From DATAXP01 sp036272935 (GTDB lineage: Bacteria > Planctomycetota > Planctomycetia > Pirellulales > PNKZ01): a DNA stretch of 35,184 nt. Of the stretch, positions 1 through 7,478 are shown in pieces. A program made the position numbers and the translations under genes. Below the pieces are notes generated by a model, which did no database searches, had not been told where the DNA came from, and was given only the letters and a program-made list of their open reading frames with translations. Numbering within the stretch: position 1 is the stretch's first letter; the number at the start of each line of letters is the position of its first letter. The stretch covers positions 1 through 35,184 of the forward strand of contig DATAXP010000127.1 in NCBI GenBank assembly GCA_036272935.1. The letters run 5' to 3'.

Positions 1-1
1 G

Positions 2-328
2 GTCGCCATGTTTCGCAAGGTGAACATCCCGGTATTGGGGATGGTGGAAAACATGAGCGGCTTCGTCTGCCCCGACTGTGGCAAGCGGTACGACATTTTC
101 GGATCGGGTGGAGCGAAGCGGCGGGCAGCCGACCTCGACATCCCTTTTTTGGGCGAGGTGCCGATCACCATCCAGGTGCGCATCAACGGCGACGAAGGGA
201 AACTCGCCGGCAACTTTGCCGATCCGCAAGCGGCACCGTACTTCGAACGGATCGGCTACAACCTGGTGAAGAATCTCGCCACCAGCCACCGGGCGAATCC
301 GCCATTGCCGACGTTGGCGGTGCTGTAG
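2..328 (+). CDS. Mrp/ApbC/NBP35-family P-loop ATPase, C-terminal part
   Basis: The reading frame enters from the left edge, so the start codon and the Walker A region lie outside the window. The visible part encodes about 108 residues. It has the family signature ENMSGF followed by CPDCG, the conserved CxxC pair that holds a bridging iron-sulfur cluster between two subunits, and then the typical IPFLGEVPI segment. Members of this family are cytoplasmic scaffolds or carriers that bind and deliver iron-sulfur clusters in an ATP-dependent way. The tail ends with a Pro/Leu-rich stretch and a TAG stop. It converges on a small minus-strand gene, with a composite palindrome and a terminator-like hairpin between them. 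Family assignment is firm; the exact client proteins cannot be inferred here. Confidence 0.9.
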   Translation, partial: VAMFRKVNIPVLGMVENMSGFVCPDCGKRYDIFGSGGAKRRAADLDIPFLGEVPITIQVRINGDEGKLAGNFADPQAAPYFERIGYNLVKNLATSHRANPPLPTLAVL

Positions 329-330
329 AC

Positions 331-389
331 GTTTAGCCGGCGGGCTTGCCCGCCGCGCCAAATGCGGCGACCAAGGTCGCCGGCTAAAC
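331..389. repeat. Composite nested palindrome, family A
   Basis: The outer 12-base arms GTTTAGCCGGCG (331-342) and CGCCGGCTAAAC (378-389) are perfect inverted copies. Inside are two further perfect hairpins: GGCGGGC-TT-GCCCGCC (339-354) and GCGACC-AA-GGTCGC (367-380). An exact 24-base inverted copy of 331-354 occurs at 25498-25521. It lies just after the Mrp-like gene and could also act in transcript ending, but it has no U-run. Confidence 0.85.
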
Positions 390-410
390 ATCACCACCCG
401 GAAAACGCAT

Positions 411-445
411 AGGGCCGCCGGACGATGAACGTCCGGCGGCCCTTT
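411..445. terminator. Strong GC-rich hairpin between convergent genes, probable terminator
   Basis: A perfect 13-bp stem, 411-423 with 431-443, closes a 7-base loop. On the plus strand it is followed by TTTCTCGTT, a weak U-tract. It lies between the ends of the Mrp-like gene (plus) and the Lys-rich mini-gene (minus), so it probably ends transcription from one or both sides. Confidence 0.65.
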
Positions 446-471
446 CTCGTTGTGTCAAATGCCGCGGCGAG

Positions 472-552
472 TTACTTCTTGGCGCCCTTCTTCTTGGTGC
501 TCTTCTTCTTGGCCTTCTTCATCGTCTTCTTCGCCGCTTTCTTCTTGGCCAC
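472..552 (-). CDS. 26-residue Lys-rich basic peptide (histone H1-tail-like)
   Basis: On the minus strand a GTG start at 552-550 opens a 26-codon frame ending in TAA. Sixteen of the residues are Lys; the rest are Ala, Thr, Ser, Gly, Met and the start residue, in KKAAKK- and KKKSTKKK-type blocks. A perfect AGGAGG ribosome site (560-565) sits 7 bases before the start, which is what makes this a gene rather than low-complexity DNA. Such Lys/Ala-rich tails resemble bacterial H1-like or nucleoid-binding proteins, so binding to DNA, RNA or another polyanion is a reasonable inference, but no folded domain is present. It is too short to be called by ordinary gene finders. Transcription probably ends at the 411-445 hairpin. 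The upstream 170 bases hold a hairpin and a possible promoter. Confidence 0.7.
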   Translation of the reverse strand: MAKKKAAKKTMKKAKKKSTKKKGAKK

Positions 553-655
553 GCTACGTCCTCCTAAAAAAAGTCTGGCAAGCTCGCGGTACAAGACCTT
601 CTTGGTGACCCGCAGCACCTGCCGATGACAAGAAACGACAATCCTTCATCTGCTC

Positions 656-688
656 GTCGGCTTCGTCGTTGTCCACCACGAAGCCGAC
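656..688 (-). other. Hairpin in the leader of the Lys-rich mini-gene
   Basis: A perfect 11-bp stem, GTCGGCTTCGT (656-666) with ACGAAGCCGAC (678-688), closes an 11-base loop. If the promoter proposed at 726-753 is right, this lies in the 5' untranslated leader of the small gene at 472-552. No open frame of note crosses it. A post-transcriptional control role is only inferred. Confidence 0.5.
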
Positions 689-725
689 CACGTGTCACTT
701 GTCGAAAGAGCGAACCGCTGACGTA

Positions 726-753
726 TTTGTACGCATCGCGAAAAATTGTGCAA
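726..753 (-). promoter_or_regulatory. Possible promoter of the Lys-rich mini-gene, with an overlapping inverted repeat
   Basis: On the minus strand TTGCAC (753-748) and TACAAA (731-726) are spaced by 16 bases, close to a sigma-70-type promoter. The -35 box overlaps the inverted repeat AAAAATTGTG (741-750) / CACAATTTTT (763-772), which could be an operator or a structural element. The predicted start of transcription near 719 would give a leader of about 165 bases. Confidence 0.4.
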
Positions 754-821
754 CATCTTTTCCACAATTTTTGCGCGCAGCGCGCGTTGCGCAGCGCGCC
801 GATCGTTGATGTGCGGCGCGA

Positions 822-1616
822 TTAGAAGATCGAGATGCGCGTGCCGTTGCGACACGCCAGCGCCGGTTGTGCGCGACGAAACGTGGCGCGAAACAGCGAG
901 CGCTCGTCGGGCGCGATCGCTTGAAGCCGCACGCCGAACCACGCGGCTCGTTGCGCCGCCGCGATCGTCGCGCCATTGTCCATCATCGGCAACAGAATCT
1001 TGCCCCAGGCCACAGGCCAATGCGCGCGGCGGATGTGAATCGGATCGAGACCGTACCAGGCGGGGTTTTGCTCGATCAACGGAATGCCTCGTTCGCGCGC
1101 CAACTGTTCGACGCGCTCGTTCAGGTCGGTCGCCCGTTCGACCGTTTCATCCCGCGGCAAGCGACACATCGGCATGAAAACGGTCCGGAAAAATAGGTAT
1201 CGCCAACGCGCTAGCGCGGCGAAGTTGCAAACCGGCAACTGCGTGATCACGACCCGCGCCCCGAACCGCTCGAGCCGGTCGACGCACTGCCGCACCCAGT
1301 CGGCAATCTGCGCCGGCGGAGCGTGGTAGAGCACGTCGTTGCCGATGTCTGTGATCAATGCCGTGGTCGGCAGCTCGGGCCGCTCGCGCATCGCCTGCCA
1401 CAGGCCGCAACCCAGGATGCTCGGCAATCCGCGGACCAACAGTGCCGTGCGCATGCCGTAGGAGCGGCCGAAACCCATCGCGGCCAGCACGTCGAGCGGC
1501 TCGTTCCAGGCAGTGCCCGCAGTGGCGACCACCGTACCGATGGCACGCGTCAGGTTGCTGGCCCCCAGCAGCACCAAGCGTCGCGTCGGTTCCGGGAGAA
1601 GCGGCTCGTCGCTCAC
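822..1616 (-). CDS. SGNH/GDSL-type hydrolase
   Basis: The 264-residue protein has the SGNH layout. Block I is LLGASNLT with the nucleophile Ser20, GND in block III is at residues 92-94, and the block V Asp-His pair DPIH is at 191-194. These are the catalytic and oxyanion residues of SGNH esterases and lipases. No clear signal peptide is seen, so it is probably cytoplasmic. I chose the GTG at 1616 because it overlaps the TGA of the upstream M50 gene in TGGTGA, has GGAGGG 5 bases upstream, and places the start just before block I. The frame is open upstream but would run into the M50 gene. The substrate, an ester or an acyl or acetyl group, cannot be told. Confidence 0.75.
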   Translation of the reverse strand: MSDEPLLPEPTRRLVLLGASNLTRAIGTVVATAGTAWNEPLDVLAAMGFGRSYGMRTALLVRGLPSILGCGLWQAMRERPELPTTALITDIGNDVLYHAPPAQIADWVRQCVDRLERFGARVVITQLPVCNFAALARWRYLFFRTVFMPMCRLPRDETVERATDLNERVEQLARERGIPLIEQNPAWYGLDPIHIRRAHWPVAWGKILLPMMDNGATIAAAQRAAWFGVRLQAIAPDERSLFRATFRRAQPALACRNGTRISIF

Positions 1617-2353
1617 CAGCGGCCCTCCGAGCCGGGCGTCGGCGGTCGCCAGGCGGAGTAGTTGAACCACGCCAGGTACGCGAACAGTAGCGCCAAAAAG
1701 AACTGTCCCCAGTGTATCCAGGCGACGACTGCCAGGATTGCCCCCGTCACGGCAGAGAGTAGGCACGACTGGCGGAAACCATCGTGCGGCTGCCGATGCA
1801 CCAGCACCGCCCGGGCCACCTGTCCGCCGTCGAGCGGGAAGACCGGCATCAGGTTGAAAACGCTCCAGTACAAGTTGAATAGCAGCAGGTCGAAAGCAAA
1901 TCGATCGAGCGGCGAGATCGTCGCGCCGGGGAAGAACGAGGGGACAAACATCGGAATGCCGCCGGCGTCGCGCACCCGCACCGGGTGGCCGGTCACTTGG
2001 CCCAACACAATCACCAGCAGGAACAGCGCCAGCCCGGCCAGCGGACCGGCCAGCGAGATCATCACTTGCTGGGCGGTCGAGCGCGGCAAGCGGGTATCGG
2101 CAACCGTCAGTCCGCCGAAGGCAAAGATCACCACGTGGCTACGCAGCTTGGCCGCCCGCATCGCCACGACGTGACCGAACTCGTGGACCAGCAGCGACAC
2201 CAGCGCCGCGAGAATCCACATCAGCACGGCCGACGGCTCGGGGTTCCAAGCCATCAGCAGTTGCGCGAGCCAGAACAGTGGGTGGATGCGCACCGGCACC
2301 CCGAGCAACGAGAAGCGGACGTCGTAAGGCGTTCTCGATGGCTCGCCGAGCAT
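1613..2353 (-). CDS. Site-2-protease-like M50 zinc metallopeptidase, membrane protein
   Basis: This polytopic protein of about 246 residues carries the zinc motif HEFGH (residues 57-61) at the end of a hydrophobic helix. The third ligand region NLMPVFPLDGG, with the Asp at residue 175, lies in a later helix. This is the SpoIVFB-like group of M50 intramembrane proteases, which cut membrane-bound substrates such as anti-sigma factors or sigma precursors, or in some cases serve as simple membrane proteases. I prefer the ATG at 2353. An in-frame ATG at 2398 would add 15 residues encoded partly by the palindrome at 2393-2446, which suggests it is not native. It is coupled by a stop-start overlap to the SGNH hydrolase gene. 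No regulatory partner gene is adjacent. Confidence 0.85.
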   Translation of the reverse strand: MLGEPSRTPYDVRFSLLGVPVRIHPLFWLAQLLMAWNPEPSAVLMWILAALVSLLVHEFGHVVAMRAAKLRSHVVIFAFGGLTVADTRLPRSTAQQVMISLAGPLAGLALFLLVIVLGQVTGHPVRVRDAGGIPMFVPSFFPGATISPLDRFAFDLLLFNLYWSVFNLMPVFPLDGGQVARAVLVHRQPHDGFRQSCLLSAVTGAILAVVAWIHWGQFFLALLFAYLAWFNYSAWRPPTPGSEGRW

Positions 2354-2392
2354 GGCGTGATGATACCCAGGATCTGGAGTGCCCTCCCGTTC

Positions 2393-2446
2393 GGGCATGG
2401 TCTCCCGACCATGCCCACCAGTAGCACGGTCGGGAGACCGTGCTAC
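2393..2446. repeat. Tandem hairpins with complementary loops, family B
   Basis: Two perfect hairpins lie side by side: a 10-bp stem, 2393-2402 with 2407-2416, loop TCCC; and an 11-bp stem, 2421-2431 with 2436-2446, loop GGGA. The two loops are complementary. The central 12 bases of each hairpin (2399-2410 and 2429-2440) are also perfect inverted copies of each other, so a long alternative stem is possible. The element lies between lpxB and the M50 gene. Confidence 0.85.
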
Positions 2447-2466
2447 AACGAGGCAGTCCCTAGTCT

Positions 2467-3750
2467 CTAAGGTGCAGCCTTCCGCTGCAAGCCGCTGCTT
2501 GCGACGTTCATGCCAGGTAAGTAGTGCGGCCGCGGCAAGCGATGGTGGTGGGACTGATCGAGCGTGTCGACGATGTACGCAGCCGCCGTGCGTGTCGCGC
2601 CGCCGTGAGCTACTTCGGTGCGCAACGCGTCGAGCCGGGCCACGCAGTCGGTGTGCTCAGCCGGGTGCGCGAGCCAATCGACGACGTGCTCGGCAATCTC
2701 GGCCGAACGGTCACCGCAGGTGAGATACTCGGGAAAGAGCACCCGTTCGTCGGCCGGCGGCGGTGGAGCGGCGCGGTCGCATGGCGGCTGCGTGCCGTGC
2801 TCAAAAAACGGCTGCTTCGAAACCAACAGGTTGACCAGCGTGATGTACCGTACCCGGCGGAGTTTCCGTTGCAGCCAGAAGGCCGATCGCGTAATCCAGT
2901 AGAGGATGACCGTGGGCCGACGATGGTACAGCAGTTCCAGCGACACCGACCCCGATACCGCCATGCAGCAATGGGCCGCGGCGATCAGCTCCGGCGTGCG
3001 GCGCAGATACACTTCGATCTTCAGGCCGGAGGCCGCGATCGCCTGTTGCGCCCACCGGGCCTGGTGAGGCTTGAACGCAGCCAAGGCGAAGCGCACGTTG
3101 GGCATGCCCTGGCGCACCATCGCCGCCGCCTTGAGGAACCAGCGCAAGTTGTGCTCGACCTCCTGGGTGCGCGAGCCCGGCAGGATAGTGACCAGCGGGC
3201 CATCGGCGGCGCGCAGGCGCTCGACGAACGCGATGTCGAGCGGGTGCTCGCGCACTTCGTCGAAGTAGGGATGGCCGACGAACGTCGCGTTGCACCCGCG
3301 GGCCGCGTACCAGTCGGCCTCGAACTTCAGGCCGCACAGCACGTGGTCGACAAACCGCCGCATCTTTTTGATCCGCCAACCACCCCAGGCCCACACCTGC
3401 GGCGGGGCGAAGTAGAACACCGGGATGCCGTGTGCCTTGGCCCGGCGCGCGATCCACCAGTTGAAGCCCGGGTAGTCGATCAGCACCACCGCGTCGGGGC
3501 GATGGTGCTGAAAGTACCGATCGGCCCGGCTCACCAGCTCGAGAAACCGGTGCAGGTTCAACAGCACGCGCAGGACCCACATCACCGCCAGGCGCGTGAG
3601 GTCCTCGTGCAGTTGGCAGCCAGCTTCGGCCATCAGCGGACCACCGTAGCCGAGGCACTGCACATCGGGCCGCCGGTCGCGTAGCGCACGAATCAAGTTC
3701 GCGCCGTGCAGATCGCCGCTTGGCTCGCCGACGGAAAAGAAGATTTTCAT
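2467..3750 (-). CDS. lpxB: Lipid-A-disaccharide synthase
   Basis: This GT19 glycosyltransferase condenses UDP-2,3-diacylglucosamine with lipid X to make the lipid A disaccharide on the inner face of the cytoplasmic membrane. The 427-residue product has the LpxB landmarks in order: GEPSGDLHG near residue 8, IDYPGFNWW, FYFAPPQVWAWG, the GHPYFDE loop, the ILPGSRTQEV nucleotide-sugar region, and the AVSGSVSLEL donor-site motif. I start at ATG 3750, which makes ATGA with the stop of the upstream GT2 gene and so predicts coupling. A Pro-rich insert (CDRAAPPPPADE) lies in the C-terminal half, before FPEYL. The last 14 or so residues are encoded by a small hairpin repeat (2474-2502) and are probably an add-on. 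Its presence argues for lipid A in this organism. Confidence 0.92.
   Translation of the reverse strand: MKIFFSVGEPSGDLHGANLIRALRDRRPDVQCLGYGGPLMAEAGCQLHEDLTRLAVMWVLRVLLNLHRFLELVSRADRYFQHHRPDAVVLIDYPGFNWWIARRAKAHGIPVFYFAPPQVWAWGGWRIKKMRRFVDHVLCGLKFEADWYAARGCNATFVGHPYFDEVREHPLDIAFVERLRAADGPLVTILPGSRTQEVEHNLRWFLKAAAMVRQGMPNVRFALAAFKPHQARWAQQAIAASGLKIEVYLRRTPELIAAAHCCMAVSGSVSLELLYHRRPTVILYWITRSAFWLQRKLRRVRYITLVNLLVSKQPFFEHGTQPPCDRAAPPPPADERVLFPEYLTCGDRSAEIAEHVVDWLAHPAEHTDCVARLDALRTEVAHGGATRTAAAYIVDTLDQSHHHRLPRPHYLPGMNVASSGLQRKAAP
2474..2502. repeat. Short overlapping hairpins at the 3' end of lpxB
   Basis: GCAGC (2474-2478) pairs with GCTGC (2484-2488), and GCAAGC, read as 2487-2492, pairs with GCTTGC (2497-2502). 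The stretch is in frame and encodes the tail ASSGLQRKAA of LpxB, past the last residues that look like the family. Confidence 0.5.
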
Positions 3751-4430
3751 GCCGCGGCTCGCTTCCTCGCGGGCGTCAGATGCTCGCGGATGCGATAGGC
3801 GACCTCGAAATTCGCGCTGCGATGTGCCCAAGCGCTGCGATCGCGGCCAAGCGGTGCGATTTCAGGGCGGTACTCCACTCGCACCTGGCCGACACGGAAG
3901 CCGCGACGGGCGATCTCGGCCGCCATGCGCGCTTGCGAACAACCGTCGCATGGCAATCCTGCGACCGCTTCGCGCCGTGCGGCCCACAGCAGGCACGCGG
4001 GATCGCGCAGTGCCGATTCGCGGCGAAGGACGCGCATGCCGAGAGTCGCGACCCGTCCGAGCATCCCGAGGCGCCGGTAGCCGAACACCGCATCGAGCCG
4101 CACCAACCGCGTCAGCAGCCGGAGGATTTCATCGGCGGGATAATGTCCGCTGCCATCGACCGTGCAGATCGCATCGCCAGTGGCGGCGGCGATCGCTGCT
4201 TCGATCAGTGTGCTGCGCCCCAGCGGCGGATCGACGGAAAGCAATCGCACGCCCGGCCACGCCGCCTCGAGCGCCGCCACGGCCCGCGGGGGCGACGGAC
4301 AAGCGGCATCTTCAACACAGATCAGCTCCACTGGTTCCCGCAAGCGACGAACCACGGCGTTCAGCTCGGGCAGGCACCGATCGACGGTCTCCTGCAGGCG
4401 CTTGGGGACAACGATTAAGGAGACGGTCAT
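3747..4430 (-). CDS. Family 2-like glycosyltransferase
   Basis: The protein has 227 residues. It opens with a GT-A type strand (TVSLIVVPK), followed by VELICVEDA, a segment ending GRSTLIEAAIAAATGD, and CTVDGSGHYPAD. The last is a variant of the DxD-like metal site seen in GT2 enzymes such as dolichol-phosphate mannosyltransferases. It probably transfers a sugar from a nucleotide sugar at the cytoplasmic membrane. No membrane segment is present, and the length is typical of a lone catalytic domain. It is the first gene of a pair with lpxB through a 4-base ATGA overlap, which points to a role in lipid A or another envelope glycolipid. The canonical DxD is altered to DGSG, so donor binding may differ. 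The start ATG at 4430 was chosen because the GT strand begins there; no clear Shine-Dalgarno site is visible. Confidence 0.7.
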   Translation of the reverse strand: MTVSLIVVPKRLQETVDRCLPELNAVVRRLREPVELICVEDAACPSPPRAVAALEAAWPGVRLLSVDPPLGRSTLIEAAIAAATGDAICTVDGSGHYPADEILRLLTRLVRLDAVFGYRRLGMLGRVATLGMRVLRRESALRDPACLLWAARREAVAGLPCDGCSQARMAAEIARRGFRVGQVRVEYRPEIAPLGRDRSAWAHRSANFEVAYRIREHLTPARKRAAA

Positions 4431-4614
4431 CGGGGTCGGTCCGACTTTCTGTCGCCATCGGGAGCATACGACCCCGCAGGGCGCGCATAAAACGGCGGCG
4501 GAGTATCCCAAAAACTCCCCGGCCGACCAAGGTCAGTTGCCCCGCCGCCAGCATGCTGCCGCGCGAGCGATTGGCCTTGCCGCACGTGCTCGCAGTCGGG
4601 ACACTACCGCCCCC

Positions 4615-5802
4615 ATGTTGCGCGCGATCCCCCGCTACGTCGTGATCGAGGTATTGAAGATCTTCGCGATCGCGCTGGCGCTGCTGACGCTGATGATGAT
4701 CGTCGTGGTGCTGTTCCGCACGGCTCGCGACCAGGGGCTCGAGCCGAAGCAAATCCTGCAAATCACGCCGTATCTGTTGCCGGAGGCAATGCGCTACACG
4801 ATCCCGGCGACGATACTGTTCGCCGTCAGCAGCGTGTACGGCCGCATCTCGGGGTCCAACGAGCTGGTAGCGCTCAAATCGTTGGGGATCAGCCCGATGA
4901 CGATCCTTTGGCCGGTGTTCGGCCTGGCGCTGGTGATCAGCTTCGTGACGGTGTGGCTGAACGACGCGGCCGTGTCGTGGGGACGCGAGAACATGCGGCG
5001 GGTGATCGTCGAAGGGGTCGAGGAGATTGTCTACGGCATGCTGCGGTCGAACCATTCGTTCTCGTCGCCGTACTTCTCGATCATCGTGAAGCGCGTCGAA
5101 GACCGGACGCTGATCGAGCCGACGATCTCGTTTCAAGGGAGCGACGAGAACGCCGGGGTGACGCTGACCTCGGAAACCGCTGAGCTGCGGACCGACACGC
5201 AGCAAAATCTGCTTTCGATCGTCTGCCGGCGGGGAACGCTCGACGTCGAGGGACAAGCGCGGCTGCGGTTCGACGACACGCTCGAGCGCGCCGTGCCGTT
5301 GGATGCCGCCAGCCAGAGCAACGGCGAAGTGCAGCCCTCGCAACTGGCGCTGAGCGCACTGCCGGAAATCGAAGCCGGTTACAAGGCGAAGATCACCCAG
5401 GTCGAGCGGCATCGCGCCGCCAAGGCCGCTTATGCCCTGATGACCGGCGACTTTGCCGAGCTCAACGGCAACGAGTCACGATTCGATGCCGACGATCTGC
5501 GATTCAAGCAAACCTATGTCCATCGGCTGCGCACCGAGCCGCATCGGCGCTGGTCGAGCGGGTTCAGTTGCCTGTGCTTCGTGTTGATCGGCGCGCCGGT
5601 GGCGATCTGGCTGCGGAACTCCGACTTCCTGACGAGTTTCTGCCTCTGCTTCCTGCCGATCCTGTTGATCTACTACCCGCTGCTGCTGTTCGGCGTCGAC
5701 CAGGCGAAGAACGGCAACTTGCCGGCCGTCTCGGTGTGGCTTGGGAACGTGGTGCTCGCCGTGTTGGGGCACGTCATGATGCGCAAGGTGTTCCGTTACT
5801 GA
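4615..5802 (+). CDS. LptF/LptG-family permease of the lipopolysaccharide exporter
   Basis: The 395-residue inner-membrane protein shows the LptF/LptG (YjgP/YjgQ) layout. An N-terminal helix starts at PRYVVIEVLKIF, followed by the helices of the first half with the typical EAMRYTIPATILFA and ELVALKSLGIS segments. A soluble periplasmic beta-jellyroll region covers roughly residues 135-270, and three C-terminal helices include the conserved RWSSGFSCLCFVLIGAP. The partner ATPase LptB is not in the window. LptF and LptG together extract lipopolysaccharide from the inner membrane; I cannot decide between the two. The ATG at 4615 is chosen since family homology begins there; the frame is open for 150 codons upstream, but that region lies over the divergent GT2 gene. 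The gene after it begins 26 bases past the stop. Confidence 0.85.
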   Translation: MLRAIPRYVVIEVLKIFAIALALLTLMMIVVVLFRTARDQGLEPKQILQITPYLLPEAMRYTIPATILFAVSSVYGRISGSNELVALKSLGISPMTILWPVFGLALVISFVTVWLNDAAVSWGRENMRRVIVEGVEEIVYGMLRSNHSFSSPYFSIIVKRVEDRTLIEPTISFQGSDENAGVTLTSETAELRTDTQQNLLSIVCRRGTLDVEGQARLRFDDTLERAVPLDAASQSNGEVQPSQLALSALPEIEAGYKAKITQVERHRAAKAAYALMTGDFAELNGNESRFDADDLRFKQTYVHRLRTEPHRRWSSGFSCLCFVLIGAPVAIWLRNSDFLTSFCLCFLPILLIYYPLLLFGVDQAKNGNLPAVSVWLGNVVLAVLGHVMMRKVFRY

Positions 5803-5828
5803 GTGTCTTACGGAATAGGGGAGAGGGC

Positions 5829-7445
5829 GTGACGGCAAACGATGAACCGGCCAGTGTCGATCCTTGGACACGCTACGCCGTGATCGCCGGCTGGGCGTTC
5901 GTTGCCTTGGGGATCGTCGCTCGCTTGCTGCGTTATCTGCTCGCGTTTCCGCTGTGGCATGACGAATGCATGCTGGCCGATAACTTCCTGTCGCGCAGCT
6001 ACGCGGGACTGCTCGACCCGTTGGATCATTGCCAGGTGGCGCCGCTGGGGTTTCTCTGGGCGGAGCTGACGAGCACCCGGCTGTTCGGGTTCAACGAGTA
6101 CAGCCTGCGGCTGCCGGCGCTGGTGGGCGGAATCGGCGCGTTGCTGGTGGTGCATCGCCTCGCGACGCGCTGGCTGAGCCCGCTGAGTGGTTTGCTGGCG
6201 ACTGCGTTGTGCGCGTGCTCGTACTATCCGATTCGCCACTCGGCCGAAGTGAAGCCATACTCGACCGACATGTTCTTTAGCGCCGCGCTGTTGGCGTTGG
6301 CGATCGCCTGGTGGCGCGAGCCGACACGGCTGCGGCGGCTGTGGGCCCTGGTGGGCTTGGCCCCTGTGGCGATTGCATCGTCGTTCCCGGCCGTGTTTGT
6401 TGCCGGGGGAATCGGCTTGGGGATGTTCGCCGCGGCCTGCAAGTCGCGCCGGCGGGTTACATGGTTCGCGGTGCTGGCGTATGGTTTGTCGATCGCCGTG
6501 GCGTTTGGCCTGGTCTATCGACTTTCGAGCGCGGCGCAGGAGGCACGTTCCGGAGCGCAGATGCGCGAGTTCTGGAAAGAAAGCTTTCCGCCGCCGGCGA
6601 GCGAGCCTTGGAACTGGCTGGGGTGGATGGCCAGCACTCATACCGGTGAGATGTTCGCGTATCCGGTGGGAAGCGACCACGGAGGGAGCATCATCACTTC
6701 GCTATTGGTCGTCGTGGGCATTGTGGCTCTCGCCCGACGACGCGCCTACGTGCCGTTGGCGATGATCGGCGGCACGTTTGCCTTGGCTTATGTCGCGGCG
6801 GCGCTGCACCGTTATCCGTACAGTAACAACTCACGGATGGTGCTGTATCTGGGGCCGATCGTCATCTTGCTGGCGGCTGAAGGAGCGGCGCGATTGCTCT
6901 CACGACCGCCGACGCGCTGGGTCGTGGTGGCGCGCTGGGCGACCGTCGTGTTGTTGTCGATGTTCCCGGTGGGGATGATGCTTCGCGATCTCACGCATCC
7001 CTACAAGCATTCGCAAGATTGGCAGCATTGCGGTTTCGCCCGCTGGTTTTGGAGGCATCAGACCGATCACGCACAACTGATGTGCCTGGGCGAAGGCTTG
7101 GAACACGATCTGTGGGGCGACGCCGATCGTTCGCAATTCCGCTGCTACCGCCAGATTTATGCCCCGCGGCAAGCGCTGGCGGCCGACCCGACGCAAGTGC
7201 CGGGCAATGAGGATGTGCTGTGCGTGATGTTCGTGCCGTACGGACAATCGCCCGATGCGGCGAGCTTCGATCGTTGGATGAGCGCCATGAGCGAGCGCTA
7301 CCGGCTGGCGGAGCACGAGGCATTCCCGGTCGATCTGGAACGCCACGACCACCCGATCCCGTCGAGCACGTACGAGCTGTACCGGTTCGTGCCCAAGGCG
7401 AACATCGAGCTGGGCCGGCTGCCGAACACGACGACCCTTCGTTGA
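5829..7445 (+). CDS. GT-C type membrane glycosyltransferase (ArnT/PMT/RgtA-like)
   Basis: The 538-residue protein has about ten hydrophobic helices in its first 390 residues and a soluble C-terminal part. The first extracytoplasmic loop holds LWHDECML, with Asp45-Glu46 at the position of the acidic catalytic pair of GT-C enzymes such as ArnT, which move sugars from polyprenyl-phosphate carriers on the outer face of the inner membrane. HSAEVKPYSTDMF resembles the second conserved loop. The start is a GTG at 5829 with a GGGGAGAGG purine run just ahead. It is 26 bases downstream of the LptF/G-like gene and is probably co-transcribed, which fits modification of lipopolysaccharide or another envelope glycan. 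The acceptor is unknown. The C-terminal soluble domain (about residues 390-538) is not one I recognise. Confidence 0.75.
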   Translation: MTANDEPASVDPWTRYAVIAGWAFVALGIVARLLRYLLAFPLWHDECMLADNFLSRSYAGLLDPLDHCQVAPLGFLWAELTSTRLFGFNEYSLRLPALVGGIGALLVVHRLATRWLSPLSGLLATALCACSYYPIRHSAEVKPYSTDMFFSAALLALAIAWWREPTRLRRLWALVGLAPVAIASSFPAVFVAGGIGLGMFAAACKSRRRVTWFAVLAYGLSIAVAFGLVYRLSSAAQEARSGAQMREFWKESFPPPASEPWNWLGWMASTHTGEMFAYPVGSDHGGSIITSLLVVVGIVALARRRAYVPLAMIGGTFALAYVAAALHRYPYSNNSRMVLYLGPIVILLAAEGAARLLSRPPTRWVVVARWATVVLLSMFPVGMMLRDLTHPYKHSQDWQHCGFARWFWRHQTDHAQLMCLGEGLEHDLWGDADRSQFRCYRQIYAPRQALAADPTQVPGNEDVLCVMFVPYGQSPDAASFDRWMSAMSERYRLAEHEAFPVDLERHDHPIPSSTYELYRFVPKANIELGRLPNTTTLR

Positions 7446-7478
7446 GACGCGCTGCTCTGCCAGCCTGTTGTCTCGACT

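Noticed and set aside
772..800. GCGCGC-rich stretch as terminator of the SGNH gene
   Set aside because: It can fold in several ways, but the minus-strand RNA is followed by A's rather than a U-run, and no single stable stem stands out.
2524..3684. Long plus-strand open frame across lpxB
   Set aside because: It is the antisense shadow of a firmly identified lpxB and has no family pattern; such frames are common in GC-rich DNA.
4312..5412. 366-codon minus-strand frame over the LptF/G gene
   Set aside because: The translation is rich in Arg, Gln and His without secondary-structure pattern, while the plus strand encodes a clear permease.
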